Assembly: GCF_000255115.2 (NCBI RefSeq)
Contig: NC_018068.1
Span: 1,459,977-1,523,976, forward strand
Source: Desulfosporosinus acidiphilus SJ4
Lineage (GTDB): Bacteria; Bacillota; Desulfitobacteriia; Desulfitobacteriales; Desulfitobacteriaceae
Reading direction: 5' to 3'
DNA length: 64,000 nucleotides
How positions within the stretch are numbered: the first letter of the stretch is position 1; each line of letters begins with the position of its first letter. A program made the translations under genes and the position numbers. The notes under the pieces are model-generated. The model searched no databases. It worked only from the letters and a program-made list of their open reading frames with translations, and had not been told where the DNA came from. Of the stretch, positions 9,785 through 18,535 are shown piece by piece.

Positions 9785-9821
9785 AGCCCATGTGATTAAA
9801 AATTCATTAATCACATGGGCT
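9785..9821 (+). terminator. Terminator of the surface-protein gene
   Basis: A 14-bp perfect inverted repeat (9785-9798 with 9808-9821) 44 bp after the stop, followed by TTATTA. Confidence 0.8.
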
Positions 9822-10660
9822 TATTACTAATGTGTTTGCTAAACCGACTTTTTGGCAACTCCAGGCACGTTGGTGTGACTTCAATGACATTCAATTCATC
9901 AACACCAACCCACGTTGAGACCGTGGTAAGTGTGCGCGCTGTTTTTACACAAATATAGGCAGTAATGCTTGATATCAAAAGTATGCAATAGGCTACAGCC
10001 TATTGAACTGTGTTTCCGAATCATTGGGTGTAATCCCCAAGTGCATAGAAGGTTGGCTATGTAGAAAGGCTAATACTCCGACATGCTTGATAATTTGATA
10101 AAGTGAAAGTGATTCTGGTATGAAGCTCGGTGAAGGCGGCGAAAACCAGACCTGAAAAGCGGTTAGGGAAGTAGTCGGGCCGCCATAAAACGACCATGTT
10201 GACACACCAGAAACCTGCGTATGTTAGGCTCGAAAACGGTGGGTAATGAAAAGCACTGAGCGCTGCAACATTATCACACCCTTAAAGGGTGAGAGGAAAC
10301 GGTTAAGGATATACTTGCATCCACGACTGACGCTATCCATAAAGGATGCGTACCTAGTCCACCAACCAAGGACAAAGGTTGAACTCCGGGTCAAAGCAGG
10401 CAACTAAAGTCGTATGTAAGGCTAGGAAGCATGGAACAGCGGAACCCTGCAAGATGGAGCCTATCGAAGCTATGAAATCTCGCCATGTAGGAAATGACAG
10501 GCAAATGTAGGGGGCAGCAGCCCGTAGTAGCAATGAAGCAGGATAATACCTGTTGAGCAAAGGGGCATAGTCAAACAAGAGAAGGCAATATACCGGAGCC
10601 TGACTGGGAAGCCGTTGCGCAATCCTGGTTAAACCCACAAGAATCTTTCCGAAAGGAGGG

Positions 10661-11032
10661 ATGCCTGTGGCTCAAAAATCAGTCTACTTAAATTTGAGAG
10701 ATGAAACAGACCTAAATTCCATCCTAGATAGCTTTTACATCAGCACTCGACAGGAGCTTGAAAAGGGCAATTTACCAAAATTCAAGAATATGCTGGAACT
10801 TGCCAAATCAGAAGTAACCATTATTACTGCTATACACAAAATTAAATCTAATAACGGCAGTAAAACAGCGGGAACCGACGGCAAGACCATAACAGACATC
10901 TTGAAACAACAATATCCAGATGTAATTCGAGGGATCAGAGACGCATTAGACAATTATAATCCACATCTCCTGAGAAGAGAATGGATACCCAAACCGGGTA
11001 AAACTGAAAAACGGCCTCTTGGTATTCCGATG
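10661..11032 (+). pseudogene. ltrA: Group II intron reverse transcriptase, N-terminal part
   Basis: Starts at ATG 10661 behind an AAAGGAGGG. It encodes RT domains 0-1, including NNGSKTAGTDGKTI and the EWIPKPGKTEKRPLGIP motif. The frame is cut straight after GIPM by the left end of the serine-recombinase element. It resumes at 13988 with TVPAIIDRVIQ, so joining the two halves restores an ordinary LtrA protein. Confidence 0.85.
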
Positions 11033-11038
11033 GTATGT

Positions 11039-13117
11039 TCATAATGCACCCTCCTCAATAACGTTTAAGCCTCTAGCTTTAATGATCTTGGTTGAAGTAT
11101 CAGCGTAAGTACTTAGCACTTTCTCGGTAGTTTCGTCGATTATTATGCTGTATGGCCGTCCTGGTCCTAATTGTTTGCCCTGAATTTTGCCGGTTTCAAG
11201 CCAGTAGTATACAACTCCAGGACTCACGTTGAATTTGGAGGCCACATCTTTAACGGAAAGTTCATTGCTCTGTTTAACAAGCCCGGGAATCTTGTAACGG
11301 TACCTTAGCCAGGCAATAGAACTTTCGGTAAAAGTGCGTCCTTCCGGAGTACGGTATCCATTCTTGTTGAAACTGTCTGCAATTTCGGCACTCGACATCG
11401 TCTTAGCCAGTTCTTTAACAAGCTCAACCGTCTCGGGAACGTGCTTGCGGGTGATTGAAGGAGGCAAGGATTTCTTTGTGTAAATCAGTTCGCTGTGTCT
11501 GCTGCGCCAACGAATGCCTAATTGCACATTTTGGTCAAGAGGTTGGCAAGTCACTGTGACATCTTCTATCAAGAGGCGGACGAGCCGCTTTCGATCCTTC
11601 ATAAGGGTCGTTGGAGCGTTCCAAATGCGGGGAATGTCCTCGGCTAAGCGCAGGATCATGTGGCGATCTTCGCTTGTTGGAGACCAGGCTCGATTTGCCT
11701 TAAATTGTTCGTATTCCTCCTTTAATTGGTCCAAAGCCAGTAGTTTTTCATTCCATTTTGCTTCTAACGTACGTACCACTAGACGGTTTTCCGGCTCAGA
11801 TAAATCGTATTGGCGGTAAGCTCGCTCCACTTCAAATTGTGATTGTTCCAAAGCCAGCCGCCAACTCTTGTTGGCAGCATGATCTTCGTCACTGAGCCTG
11901 TCTAGAGAAAGTAGGGCAAGTTCTAGTTCTGCAGGTTGAAGAAGTTCCATGATCCTTTTGGTCACGGCCTGATCAAGGGGTTCAGCTCTAATCGATGAAC
12001 ATGTGCAGGCTTTACCTAGCTCCCAACGTTGTTTGCATTCGTAACGAGGTTGAATACCACCGTTGCCAGTATAGCGAACCGTCATGTGCCTACCGCATTT
12101 ACCGCAAATCAGTAGACCTTGTAATAGGGTGCTGCCTTCCCGAGCTGCGCCACTTACCGCTACATTGGTGCGGTTTTGTTGTAGTTGGTGTAAATTTTCC
12201 TCATACTGGGCCCAAGAAATATAGCTTGGATGGTGATCGTGGATGAGCACTTCCCATTGGTCTCTTGGCAGACGCACCATTTGAGTTTTAAAGGCACCTT
12301 GGTTGTCAATCTTCTTGCGGTATTTATAGCGGCCAAAACAATAAGCCCCGGCATAAGCGGGGTTAGACAAAACACCGAGCACCCGGGAGTGAGTCAAAGT
12401 GCCCCAAATTAGTTTGCCGGCCCAAACACCGCCATAGGCTCGTTTAGGAAACTGCAAACCGTTAGTAGAAAAAAATTTAACGACACCATAGGCACTACCG
12501 GAAGCTTGGAACGAAGTAAAAACATTTCGTACAGCAGCTTGGACCGCTTCATCAGGGTCCAAAGACGTATTACCGTCGGAATCGAAGCAATAGCCAACCG
12601 GCAAAGGGAAATGAAGCTCCCCTTTGTGCGCTTTGTTTTTCTTACCGCCAATCAGACGGGCACGCAAAAAGTGCAGTTCAGCTTCACTCATTGTTCCCTT
12701 GAAGCCTAGGATGAGGCGGTCATTAAACTCATTCAAGTCATAGAAGCCATCTTCGTCGATAACGATGGTATCGTAAAGCGCACAAATCTCGAGCAGTTGA
12801 AGTAAATCTGCTGAAGAACGGGCTAAGCGGGAGACCTCTAAGCCAAAGATGGCTCCCACCTGCCCCAAAGAAACCTGACCGACTAAACGTTGAAAGCCTT
12901 GGCGGTTGGACTTGTGGGCCCCGGAAATATCTAAGTCTTCGTCGATGACTTGAACTAGATTCTCGCTCCAGCCCAGATTCAAGGCTTTCTCCCTCAGCGC
13001 ATACTGGCGCTCGGTACTCTCCTTGTGAAACCGGACTTGGGCAAGCGTCGATTGACGGATGTATACAAGGGCTGTCCGGTTCAGATGAATCGATTTCACG
13101 ATCGACACTGATGACAT
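11039..13117 (-). CDS. Large serine recombinase with C-terminal helix-turn-helix
   Basis: 692 residues. The resolvase domain has the nucleophilic serine in YIRQST near residue 22 and the LARSSADL and GTMSEAELHFL motifs. The recombinase domain (about residues 170-310) and a zinc ribbon (CGKCG and C-x6-CTC, about 345-380) follow, then a coiled coil. The last 60 residues hold an unusual extra helix-turn-helix (VKDVASKFNVSPGVVYYWLE) that may help target choice. A GAAGGAG site precedes the ATG. It lies downstream of the DUF6788 and DUF5372 genes, consistent with one transcript. It should catalyse insertion and excision of its own element. Confidence 0.88.
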   Translation of the reverse strand: MSSVSIVKSIHLNRTALVYIRQSTLAQVRFHKESTERQYALREKALNLGWSENLVQVIDEDLDISGAHKSNRQGFQRLVGQVSLGQVGAIFGLEVSRLARSSADLLQLLEICALYDTIVIDEDGFYDLNEFNDRLILGFKGTMSEAELHFLRARLIGGKKNKAHKGELHFPLPVGYCFDSDGNTSLDPDEAVQAAVRNVFTSFQASGSAYGVVKFFSTNGLQFPKRAYGGVWAGKLIWGTLTHSRVLGVLSNPAYAGAYCFGRYKYRKKIDNQGAFKTQMVRLPRDQWEVLIHDHHPSYISWAQYEENLHQLQQNRTNVAVSGAAREGSTLLQGLLICGKCGRHMTVRYTGNGGIQPRYECKQRWELGKACTCSSIRAEPLDQAVTKRIMELLQPAELELALLSLDRLSDEDHAANKSWRLALEQSQFEVERAYRQYDLSEPENRLVVRTLEAKWNEKLLALDQLKEEYEQFKANRAWSPTSEDRHMILRLAEDIPRIWNAPTTLMKDRKRLVRLLIEDVTVTCQPLDQNVQLGIRWRSRHSELIYTKKSLPPSITRKHVPETVELVKELAKTMSSAEIADSFNKNGYRTPEGRTFTESSIAWLRYRYKIPGLVKQSNELSVKDVASKFNVSPGVVYYWLETGKIQGKQLGPGRPYSIIIDETTEKVLSTYADTSTKIIKARGLNVIEEGAL

Positions 13118-13268
13118 CGTCTAAATCTCCTTCCTCATGCATTGCCACAAGAAAGGAGCGAAGAATTGAAGAAAAAACGCAAACCACTTCTTCGACACGA
13201 TCACCTACTAAACTAGCCAGAACAGACTCTTGAGCCGACCAAGATGAAGAGATGGCGGCTTGAGACAT
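12738..13268 (-). CDS. Uncertain ORF overlapping the recombinase start
   Basis: A frame starting MSQAAISSSW at 13268 fills the gap between the DUF6788 gene and the recombinase and then overlaps the recombinase by about 380 nt in another frame. Only its first 50 residues (…LRSFLVAMHEEGDLDD) look protein-like; the rest is S/R/P-rich as expected from an out-of-frame reading. It may be a short leader that couples translation to the recombinase, whose ribosome site lies within it. Confidence 0.25.
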   Translation of the reverse strand: MSQAAISSSWSAQESVLASLVGDRVEEVVCVFSSILRSFLVAMHEEGDLDDVISVDREIDSSEPDSPCIHPSIDACPSPVSQGEYRAPVCAEGESLESGLERESSSSHRRRLRYFRGPQVQPPRLSTFSRSGFFGAGGSHLWLRGLPLSPFFSRFTSTARDLCALRYHRYRRRWLL

Positions 13269-13296
13269 ATGATTCACTCCTCCCTATGTAGCATAG

Positions 13297-13644
13297 CTAG
13301 TCTTGAACACGTCGTTGTAAGAGTTCCAGATTAATTTCTGCAAGTTCCCCTAAGATGTCTTGGATGCGGTGGAAATTATCCAGGCGTTGTTGAACCCAGG
13401 GCTCCCAACTAGTCGGCACATAGACCAATCTGGTTTTTCCTTCATGCAAACTGGATAAATAGAGACTGGGATGGCCCTGACCAGATGCACAACGACAGTT
13501 CGCTTTACCACACTTGACGTAGCGGGTGATTAAAGAGCCACGAAGGATTTGATCAAGGAGTGGTAAGGAACCAGTTAATTCTTGTCGCCGAGCAACTAGT
13601 AAATCGGTAGAAATAGATTTCAAAGTATTCTTAGCAGTATTCAT
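13297..13644 (-). CDS. DUF6788-like accessory protein of the recombinase element
   Basis: 115 residues with the RGSLITRYVKCGKANCRCA motif, a compact cysteine knot (C-x4-C-x-C) typical of the DUF6788 proteins that accompany serine-recombinase or IS66-like elements. A C-terminal helix pair follows. Its function is unknown; the fixed position beside a recombinase suggests a role in transposition or its control. It starts just downstream of the DUF5372-like gene, probably in one operon. Confidence 0.8.
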   Translation of the reverse strand: MNTAKNTLKSISTDLLVARRQELTGSLPLLDQILRGSLITRYVKCGKANCRCASGQGHPSLYLSSLHEGKTRLVYVPTSWEPWVQQRLDNFHRIQDILGELAEINLELLQRRVQD

Positions 13645-13690
13645 GCTAATAAGATTTTACCCCCTTCTCCTAAATATGTCAATAGATCTA

Positions 13691-13957
13691 CTATTTCGAC
13701 GGAGAGAGAGTTTTATCTTTTAGTTTAGAACTTAAATTGAGTAAATCTCTAAGGACAAAAGCATCCAAAGGAAAGTTCATATCCGAAGGGTTTACTGAAA
13801 GGGGGTCATGATCGGTCCATGATTCAGGCACACTAAGAGATCCGCTTTCTGTGACAACAGAATATAAGCGGACCCCGTAAACCTTACGTACTTGTAGAAT
13901 CTTGAATGTTTGTCCCTTCAATGGATGAAATGGATGAGTGATAGTCAGACATCCCAA
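13691..13957 (-). CDS. DUF5372-like accessory protein of the recombinase element
   Basis: 88 residues beginning MGCLTITHPFHPLKG, which matches the conserved start of small proteins (ITHPFHPL, then a ...PESWTD motif) found beside DUF6788 genes in recombinase elements. It looks like a small beta barrel, with no known catalytic residues. It is the promoter-proximal gene of this three-gene element, so the promoter should lie between 13957 and 13989. Confidence 0.75.
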   Translation of the reverse strand: MGCLTITHPFHPLKGQTFKILQVRKVYGVRLYSVVTESGSLSVPESWTDHDPLSVNPSDMNFPLDAFVLRDLLNLSSKLKDKTLSPSK

Positions 13958-13987
13958 ATCCTTTTTGTGACCATGTGCAGTCTGCAG

Positions 13988-15516
13988 TGACCGTCCCGGC
14001 TATCATAGACAGAGTTATCCAGGAAATTCTACGTATACTCATCGAACCCATTATGGAGGCGCAATTCTTTAAACACTCCTATGGATTTCGACCAATGAGA
14101 GACGCACATATGGCACTCGAAAGAACAACTGACGTATGTCATAAAACAGGATATCACTGGATAATTGAAGGAGATATTCGTGGCTGTTTCGATAATATAA
14201 ATCATACCAAACTCATTAAGCAACTTTGGCACATGGGCATTCATGACAGAAGAATTCTAATGATAGTCAAGAAAATGCTCAAAGCAGGAGTTATGAATGA
14301 GTCAAGGATTACTGAAGTCGGAACACCTCAGGGAGGTATCATATCGCCGCTCTTAGCTAATGTCTTTCTTCACAAATTGGATCAATGGATTGTACGGGAA
14401 TGGGAAGAAAAGAAAACCAGACATGAATACCATCCAAACAGCCGAAATAAAGAATTAAATAAAACCAACCTCAAACCCGCGTACCTAGTCAGATACGCGG
14501 ACGACTGGATATTGGTAACAAATAGCAAATCTAATGCTGAGAAATGGAAAAGGCACATTGAGAACTATTTGGACAATAAACTCAAACTAAAACTCAGTCC
14601 GGAGAAGACTCTCATTACTAATGTGAAGAAAAACCCTATCCAATTCTTAGGATATAGCTATAAACAAGTGCCCGGGAAATCTAGAACAGGATGGATACCA
14701 CGAACCAGACCAAACGATAAACGTCTTAAGGCGAAAGTGGAAGAGCTACGAAAACGCACTAAGACACTGCGAAAACTCAACGCTGAACAACTTGTACATC
14801 AAATCAACGACCTCAATAGTGCCCTAATCGGAATAGGCAACTACTACCAACCTGCAACGTGGGTGAACATCGAACTTAATAGATATGCGGATTCTCTGAA
14901 ATATACTGCATTCAAGGCACTTAAACCCAAAGGTGGAAAATGGACGCCGGCTAATATATGCAGTAACTTGCCCCTACGACATAAGGATTACACCACACAA
15001 ATCCCAGCCATAAAGTATAAAGATCTAACAATTGGAGTCACTAGCCTGGGATTCGTCAAATGGAGGAAGGTATACCAGAAAAATCTCGTAGAAACACCCT
15101 ACACACCAGAAGGAAGAAAAGCCCATTATGAACGCACACTCAAAAGGGAAAGACTGGCAAGAGACGACATAACAATGAGTCTTACATTATCTCATCTCAT
15201 AGCCAGGGGATTAACAGAACCAAAATATAATTTTGAGTATCTTATGAACAGAGGATATGCGTTCAACCGAGACAAAGGTAAATGCAAGATATGTGGGGAA
15301 CCAATTATAGGATATGAACTGGAAACACATCACATCAACCCTAAACTCCCCATAGATCAAATAAATAAGGTCAACAACCTTGCATCAACACATCAAACAT
15401 GTCACAAGCTAATACACTGCGGTCAAGACGTTCTAAAATTGGTCGGAAAGAAAGCTCATAAAAAGATTATCAAATTTAGGGAAAGGCTCAAGTTAGAAGC
15501 TCAAGAAATTGTTTGA
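13988..15516 (+). pseudogene. ltrA: Group II intron reverse transcriptase/maturase, C-terminal part with HNH
   Basis: Continues the maturase broken at 11032. It holds RT motifs YGFRPMRDAH, GDIRGCFDNI, GTPQGGIISPLLANVFLH and the catalytic YADD, then the X/maturase domain. The C-terminal HNH endonuclease is intact (CKICGEPI, ETHHINP, HQTCHK). All catalytic residues are present; only the split by the recombinase element inactivates it. The ORF can be opened from an ATG in the element end, but that product lacks the N-terminal fingers. Confidence 0.85.
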
Positions 15517-15518
15517 TG

Positions 15519-15557
15519 GAACGCCGTGTGCGAGGAAACCCGCATGCACGGTGTGAA
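15519..15557 (+). ncRNA. Group II intron domain V-like hairpin
   Basis: A stem formed by ACGCCGTGTGCG and its near complement CGCATGCACGGTGT closes on a GAAA-containing loop just after the maturase stop codon. This is the position and shape of catalytic domain V. The following 50 nt would be domain VI. Confidence 0.7.
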
Positions 15558-15665
15558 CCGGGGGAAAAGGAGCCTGGATGGGTAATGCCATCGGAGTATC
15601 CTTACCTATCGGTATTTGAAAACACTCACAGGATAAGAATCCGCTATTCATGAGGGTTGTAGGGT

Positions 15666-15791
15666 ATGGAAATTTTCGGAATTAAATCAAAAGCAGGCGC
15701 AATGTTTTCTGCTTACGTCTATGGAAACATATCCATGTATTTTAGAGGATGTATTCAGGGATTCTCAACTCTTGAAATGAAAGTTCAATAA
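15666..15791 (+). CDS. Possible 41-residue ORF after the intron
   Basis: ATG 15666 to TAA 15791 encodes MEIFGIKSKAGAMFSAYVYG and 21 further residues. There is no clear ribosome site and no known family; it could be the end of the gene that the intron entered. It merges at its stop with the third recombinase-tail remnant. Confidence 0.25.
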   Translation: MEIFGIKSKAGAMFSAYVYGNISMYFRGCIQGFSTLEMKVQ

Positions 15792-15801
15792 ACAAATATT
15801 T

Positions 15802-15844
15802 AATGCGTTGGTTGAGAAGATAGAAGTTCTCACGCCAACGCATT
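15802..15844. repeat. Recombinase-tail hairpin, copy 3
   Basis: AATGCGTTGG (15802-15811) pairs with CCAACGCATT, with an inner TGAGAA/TTCTCA stem and T-rich 3' flank. It is a decayed recombinase 3' end (about 15779-15885), almost identical to the hairpins at 3139 and 4296 and about 11.5 kb away from the nearer one. Confidence 0.8.
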
Positions 15845-16010
15845 TTGTTTTGAGTTGAAGATTGGGTTGAAGGTAGAATATATATGGGATAACGGTGAGG
15901 CGGTATGTTGATCCATTTATAAGTTGCTCCTTTGCATGAAGAATGCTGGACACAATTAGCACGCAGTGTTAATAGAATAAGTAAAATTTATAAACAAGGA
16001 AGCGATCACC

Positions 16011-16463
16011 ATGAAATTTAATCCGGAAAAATTACATATAGAGTTTCGAAATGGAATCACACCAATAGGACCGATCTTGGGTAGAAGATATACTTTAACT
16101 CATTCTGATGTTACAGCCGAACTATTTCTAACTGTAGGATTAACATTTGCCTACGATAAAATTAACATGATGAGAGATGAGGTGCTAGGAGAATGGCTAA
16201 TTAGTTGTAATCAATGTACATTAAATGCTTTTTGCCATGTGGGTGGTGAAATGGGAAAAGAAAGTGCAAGAAATAGAGACATGATATTCAAGAGAGAACT
16301 GAGGTTAGCGCTTGAGAGTATACGGTATGGGGATAATTCTTTATTTAAGACACATCCATACTTGGATGAATCACCAATTTGGATTAATTTTAATTCTGTA
16401 TATTCAGAATATGACCGAGCTGAGTGCTGGGGAATTTTTAGGGATTATACACTGGGAAATTAA
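16011..16463 (+). CDS. Staygreen-family protein
   Basis: 150 residues starting MKFNPEKLHIEFRNGITPIGP, with RRYTLTHSDVTAELFLTVG, AYDKINMMRDEVLGEW and a C-terminal FNSVYSEYDRAECWG. These motifs match the bacterial Staygreen domain, whose plant relatives are magnesium dechelatases in chlorophyll breakdown. Length is normal for the bacterial form. An AAGGAAG site lies 9-14 bp upstream. In non-photosynthetic Firmicutes the substrate is unknown; a tetrapyrrole-related role is only analogy. It lies alone, just before the cassette-like array. Confidence 0.85.
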   Translation: MKFNPEKLHIEFRNGITPIGPILGRRYTLTHSDVTAELFLTVGLTFAYDKINMMRDEVLGEWLISCNQCTLNAFCHVGGEMGKESARNRDMIFKRELRLALESIRYGDNSLFKTHPYLDESPIWINFNSVYSEYDRAECWGIFRDYTLGN

Positions 16464-16800
16464 GAGAACATATTAAACGTGTTGCTCGGCGCTTGCCAGA
16501 AGGTACTTTGTGATCTGCTGATTAAAAAGTCCCATCGGTTCGCAAGCCTCTGCATTCGCTGTTGTCCCTATGATCCCAGCGAGCATATCCTCAGCCTTAC
16601 GGCTTCGGTATCCCTCGTGGGACATGAACAACTAAATCATTACTTCGATCAAATGCCTATGTTGGATAAAATTGAAGATGATGAACTGAATAATTTTATA
16701 AATAAATATGATAAGTGCTTTCTCGCTATCATTTATTTCAAAAGGTTTGCCGGTAAGGTTCCTTCTGATCGGTGGCTCATTTTCTTCTAAGCTAAGCCCT
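16464..16800 (+). pseudogene. Probable gene remnant
   Basis: A 103-codon frame (16479-16790) is open. Its first half (CQKVLCDLLIKKSHRFA) looks accidental, while the second half (MLDKIEDDELNNFINKYDKC) is protein-like, AT-rich and helical. There is no ribosome site. It is best treated as a fragment of an unidentified gene. Confidence 0.3.
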
Positions 16801-16813
16801 TCTGTTAAAAAAA

Positions 16814-16832
16814 TAAGGCACCTAAAGGTGCC
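16814..16832 (-). terminator. Terminator of the DUF378 gene
   Basis: GGCACC TAAA GGTGCC hairpin (16817-16832). On the minus strand it is followed by TTATTTTTTT, so it is a proper intrinsic terminator for the gene ending at 16871. Confidence 0.75.
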
Positions 16833-16870
16833 CCACTTGCTATTGAAAAACATTTTTATTAGACTTTTTA

Positions 16871-17089
16871 TTATGACTTAACTTTAGAATCATTAAAAAG
16901 AAAAGAGATCGAGTAAATACCTGCAAGACCTACAATAACATAAATTAACCTACTCAATATAGATGAAGTTCTAACCGTATCGCCACCAAAAATCGCAGTC
17001 ACAAGATCCCATTGAAATGCACCGACTAATAACCAATTCAAGGCTCCGACGATTACAAGTATTAAAGCTGTTCTTGATAACCAATTCAT
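16871..17089 (-). CDS. DUF378 (YuzA-like) membrane protein
   Basis: 72 residues starting MNWLSRTALILVIVGALNWL. An extension to 17185 is possible but a GGAGG lies 8 bp before this methionine. Two membrane helices, with the conserved GALNWLLVG and a second helix RLIYVIVGLAGIYSI, identify DUF378. Function is unknown; members are small inner-membrane proteins in Firmicutes. It is transcribed alone on the minus strand and has its own terminator. Confidence 0.85.
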   Translation of the reverse strand: MNWLSRTALILVIVGALNWLLVGAFQWDLVTAIFGGDTVRTSSILSRLIYVIVGLAGIYSISFLFNDSKVKS

Positions 17090-17349
17090 TTGAAAAACCT
17101 CCAATAGTAATATGTATCTATTATTGTAAAATATACCGGAGTTTATACTTAATCTTTCTGGTGTTCGCCTTTGGAAATATGGCACAGCTTAACAAAAATA
17201 ACCAATTGTTCAAATCTACTTTTAAGTTGGCGTTATTTAATTACAACATCATCGGGGAAATTACATATCGGGAGTGTTGGGGGCATGGGATAGGGAGTTC
17301 AGTGAGACTTAACAATAATAAATAAATTTTCGGAGGAGAAAGCATAGGA

Positions 17350-17643
17350 TTGGCATATCATGGCTTATATTGTTTGCGTTGCAAATATTTTATGGCATTT
17401 ATGGAGAAAACTCTTGAAAAAAGTCTAATGAGTAACGGGATTTGGACTGGAAATCGTCTAATCTATTGGAGCACAGTACGATCATATAAATGGAAGGGAA
17501 AAAAGGAAGGCTATTTTACTTTGAAAATTGAGTATTATGAGTATTATACATACCATACAGCCATTTTAAGAGTTATCGACAAACAAAAAGAAGAGGTCGA
17601 TGGATTATTCAAGAAGATGGTTAGGGTCTCAAAAACCAACTAA
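17350..17643 (+). CDS. DUF5673-like protein, possibly truncated
   Basis: 97 residues from TTG 17350 (GGAGGAG about 10 bp upstream; ATG 17359 is an alternative in another frame and is rejected). The NGIWTGNRLIYWSTVRSYKW segment matches the cytoplasmic end of DUF5673-type membrane proteins. The usual N-terminal membrane helices are missing, so it may be a truncated or cassette-borne form. It is the first gene before the repeated intergenic unit at 17697. Confidence 0.45.
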   Translation: MAYHGLYCLRCKYFMAFMEKTLEKSLMSNGIWTGNRLIYWSTVRSYKWKGKKEGYFTLKIEYYEYYTYHTAILRVIDKQKEEVDGLFKKMVRVSKTN

Positions 17644-17696
17644 CATATCTACCAACAGAGCGTTTTGCGTGTTTTTTGGCTTATTTCCCCCGAAGA

Positions 17697-17777
17697 AATC
17701 ACCCCACACCACTCACTCACCTTGCCAAGTTCAAGAAGCCGCATGTGTAAAGTTAAGCCAGGAGTCAGAGTGCCGGG
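17697..17777. repeat. Cassette-type intergenic repeat, unit 1
   Basis: Contains the invariant core CTTGCCAAGTTCAAGAAGCC plus GC (17721-17742), then TTAAGCCAGG and AGTCAGAGTGCCGGG. The left flank is AATCACC. Confidence 0.85.
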
Positions 17778-17840
17778 AGCATTGGTTGTGCATGTACTAA
17801 GCCGGTCTATAAACTAATCCCACCCATTGGAGGTGTTTTT

Positions 17841-18296
17841 ATGTATCTTAAAATCGATGATTTATCCGGGCCACAAGTCGCTGAATTAGTGAGAGAACAT
17901 CTTCAGAGTATGGTCCTTCAGTCTCCGCCGGAGAGTATGCATGCACTCGGTCTTGAGTCTCTTAAAAAACCTGAAATTACTTTTTGGAGTGCCTGGGAGG
18001 GTGATGAATTAGTTGGGTGCGGAGCTCTAAAAGAACTGGATAGCCAACACGGAGAAATCAAATCAATGCGAACTTCCTCATTCCATCGCAGAAAGGGTGT
18101 TGCCAAGGGAGTTCTTCAACATATTATTGAAGAGGCCAAGCGGCGTGGATATCAGAAATTGAGTTTGGAAACGGGTTCAATGGATGCTTTCGAACCAGCC
18201 AGAAAATTATATATAGGTTTTGGGTTCCAATATTGTGAGCCGTTTTCGGATTACGTTGAGGACTCAAATAATGTTTTTATGACAAAGAAATTATGA
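17841..18296 (+). CDS. GNAT-family N-acetyltransferase
   Basis: 151 residues, with TTGGAGGTG 6 bp before ATG. The acetyl-CoA loop is RRKGVAKGVLQH at about residue 90, preceded by the beta-bulge strand of motif A (HGEIKSMRTSS) and followed by LYIGFGFQ near the end. It resembles YsnE/PhnO-type small acetyltransferases. The substrate is unknown. It is one single-gene unit between repeat copies 1 and 2; GNATs are among the commonest genes in cassette arrays. Confidence 0.88.
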   Translation: MYLKIDDLSGPQVAELVREHLQSMVLQSPPESMHALGLESLKKPEITFWSAWEGDELVGCGALKELDSQHGEIKSMRTSSFHRRKGVAKGVLQHIIEEAKRRGYQKLSLETGSMDAFEPARKLYIGFGFQYCEPFSDYVEDSNNVFMTKKL

Positions 18297-18330
18297 GTTC
18301 CGACAACATTCAGTCACCGCATCGAGGGTC

Positions 18331-18410
18331 AATCACCACACCTCACGCCCACCTTGCCAAGTTCAAGAAGCCGCCATGTTTAAAAGTTAGCCAGGAATCA
18401 ATTACAGGGT
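18331..18410. repeat. Cassette-type intergenic repeat, unit 2
   Basis: Core at 18353-18374 identical to unit 1, followed by TTAAAAGTTAGCCAGGAATC. The right arm is more degenerate than in units 5 and 6. Confidence 0.85.
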
Positions 18411-18535
18411 CTTTGTGATGTAGTGACCATCTCTTCCGGGAGGCTGTTGGTGAGATTTCTTTGGCCTACCTGGTGGTACTTAAAGGCGGAGATGAGTCTA
18501 ACGAAATATAGGTATATGTGAAGAGAGGTATGAAG

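Larger units (their letters stand above)
11031..13989 (-). mobile_element. Serine-recombinase transposable element inside ltrA
   Basis: The insertion carries, on the minus strand, DUF5372-like, DUF6788-like, an uncertain small frame, and a large serine recombinase. Comparing both junctions with the expected maturase sequence suggests a TG dinucleotide overlap: the left side reads CCGATG then GTATG, the right side CAGTG then ACCGTC. Removing 11031-13987 would restore GIPMTVPAIIDR. A 2-bp core with no long target duplication is what large serine recombinases normally leave. All genes look intact, so the element may be active. Confidence 0.75.
9932..15609 (+). mobile_element. Group II intron, interrupted by a serine-recombinase element
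   Basis: A structured, gene-free 5' leader of about 700 nt, a reverse-transcriptase/maturase frame, then a domain V-like hairpin (15519-15557) and a domain VI-like segment ending near CCTTACCTAT. This is the full order of a bacterial group II intron. The 3' end near 15609 is reasonable. The 5' end is uncertain: a GTGTGCG at 9932 and a GTGTTTCCG near 10009 are both candidates. Because the maturase is split by a 3-kb insertion, the copy should not move without a helper protein. Confidence 0.75.

Noticed and set aside
17179-17325. 48-codon frame MAQLNKNNQL
   Set aside because: No ribosome site and weak composition; not distinguishable from chance in AT-rich DNA.
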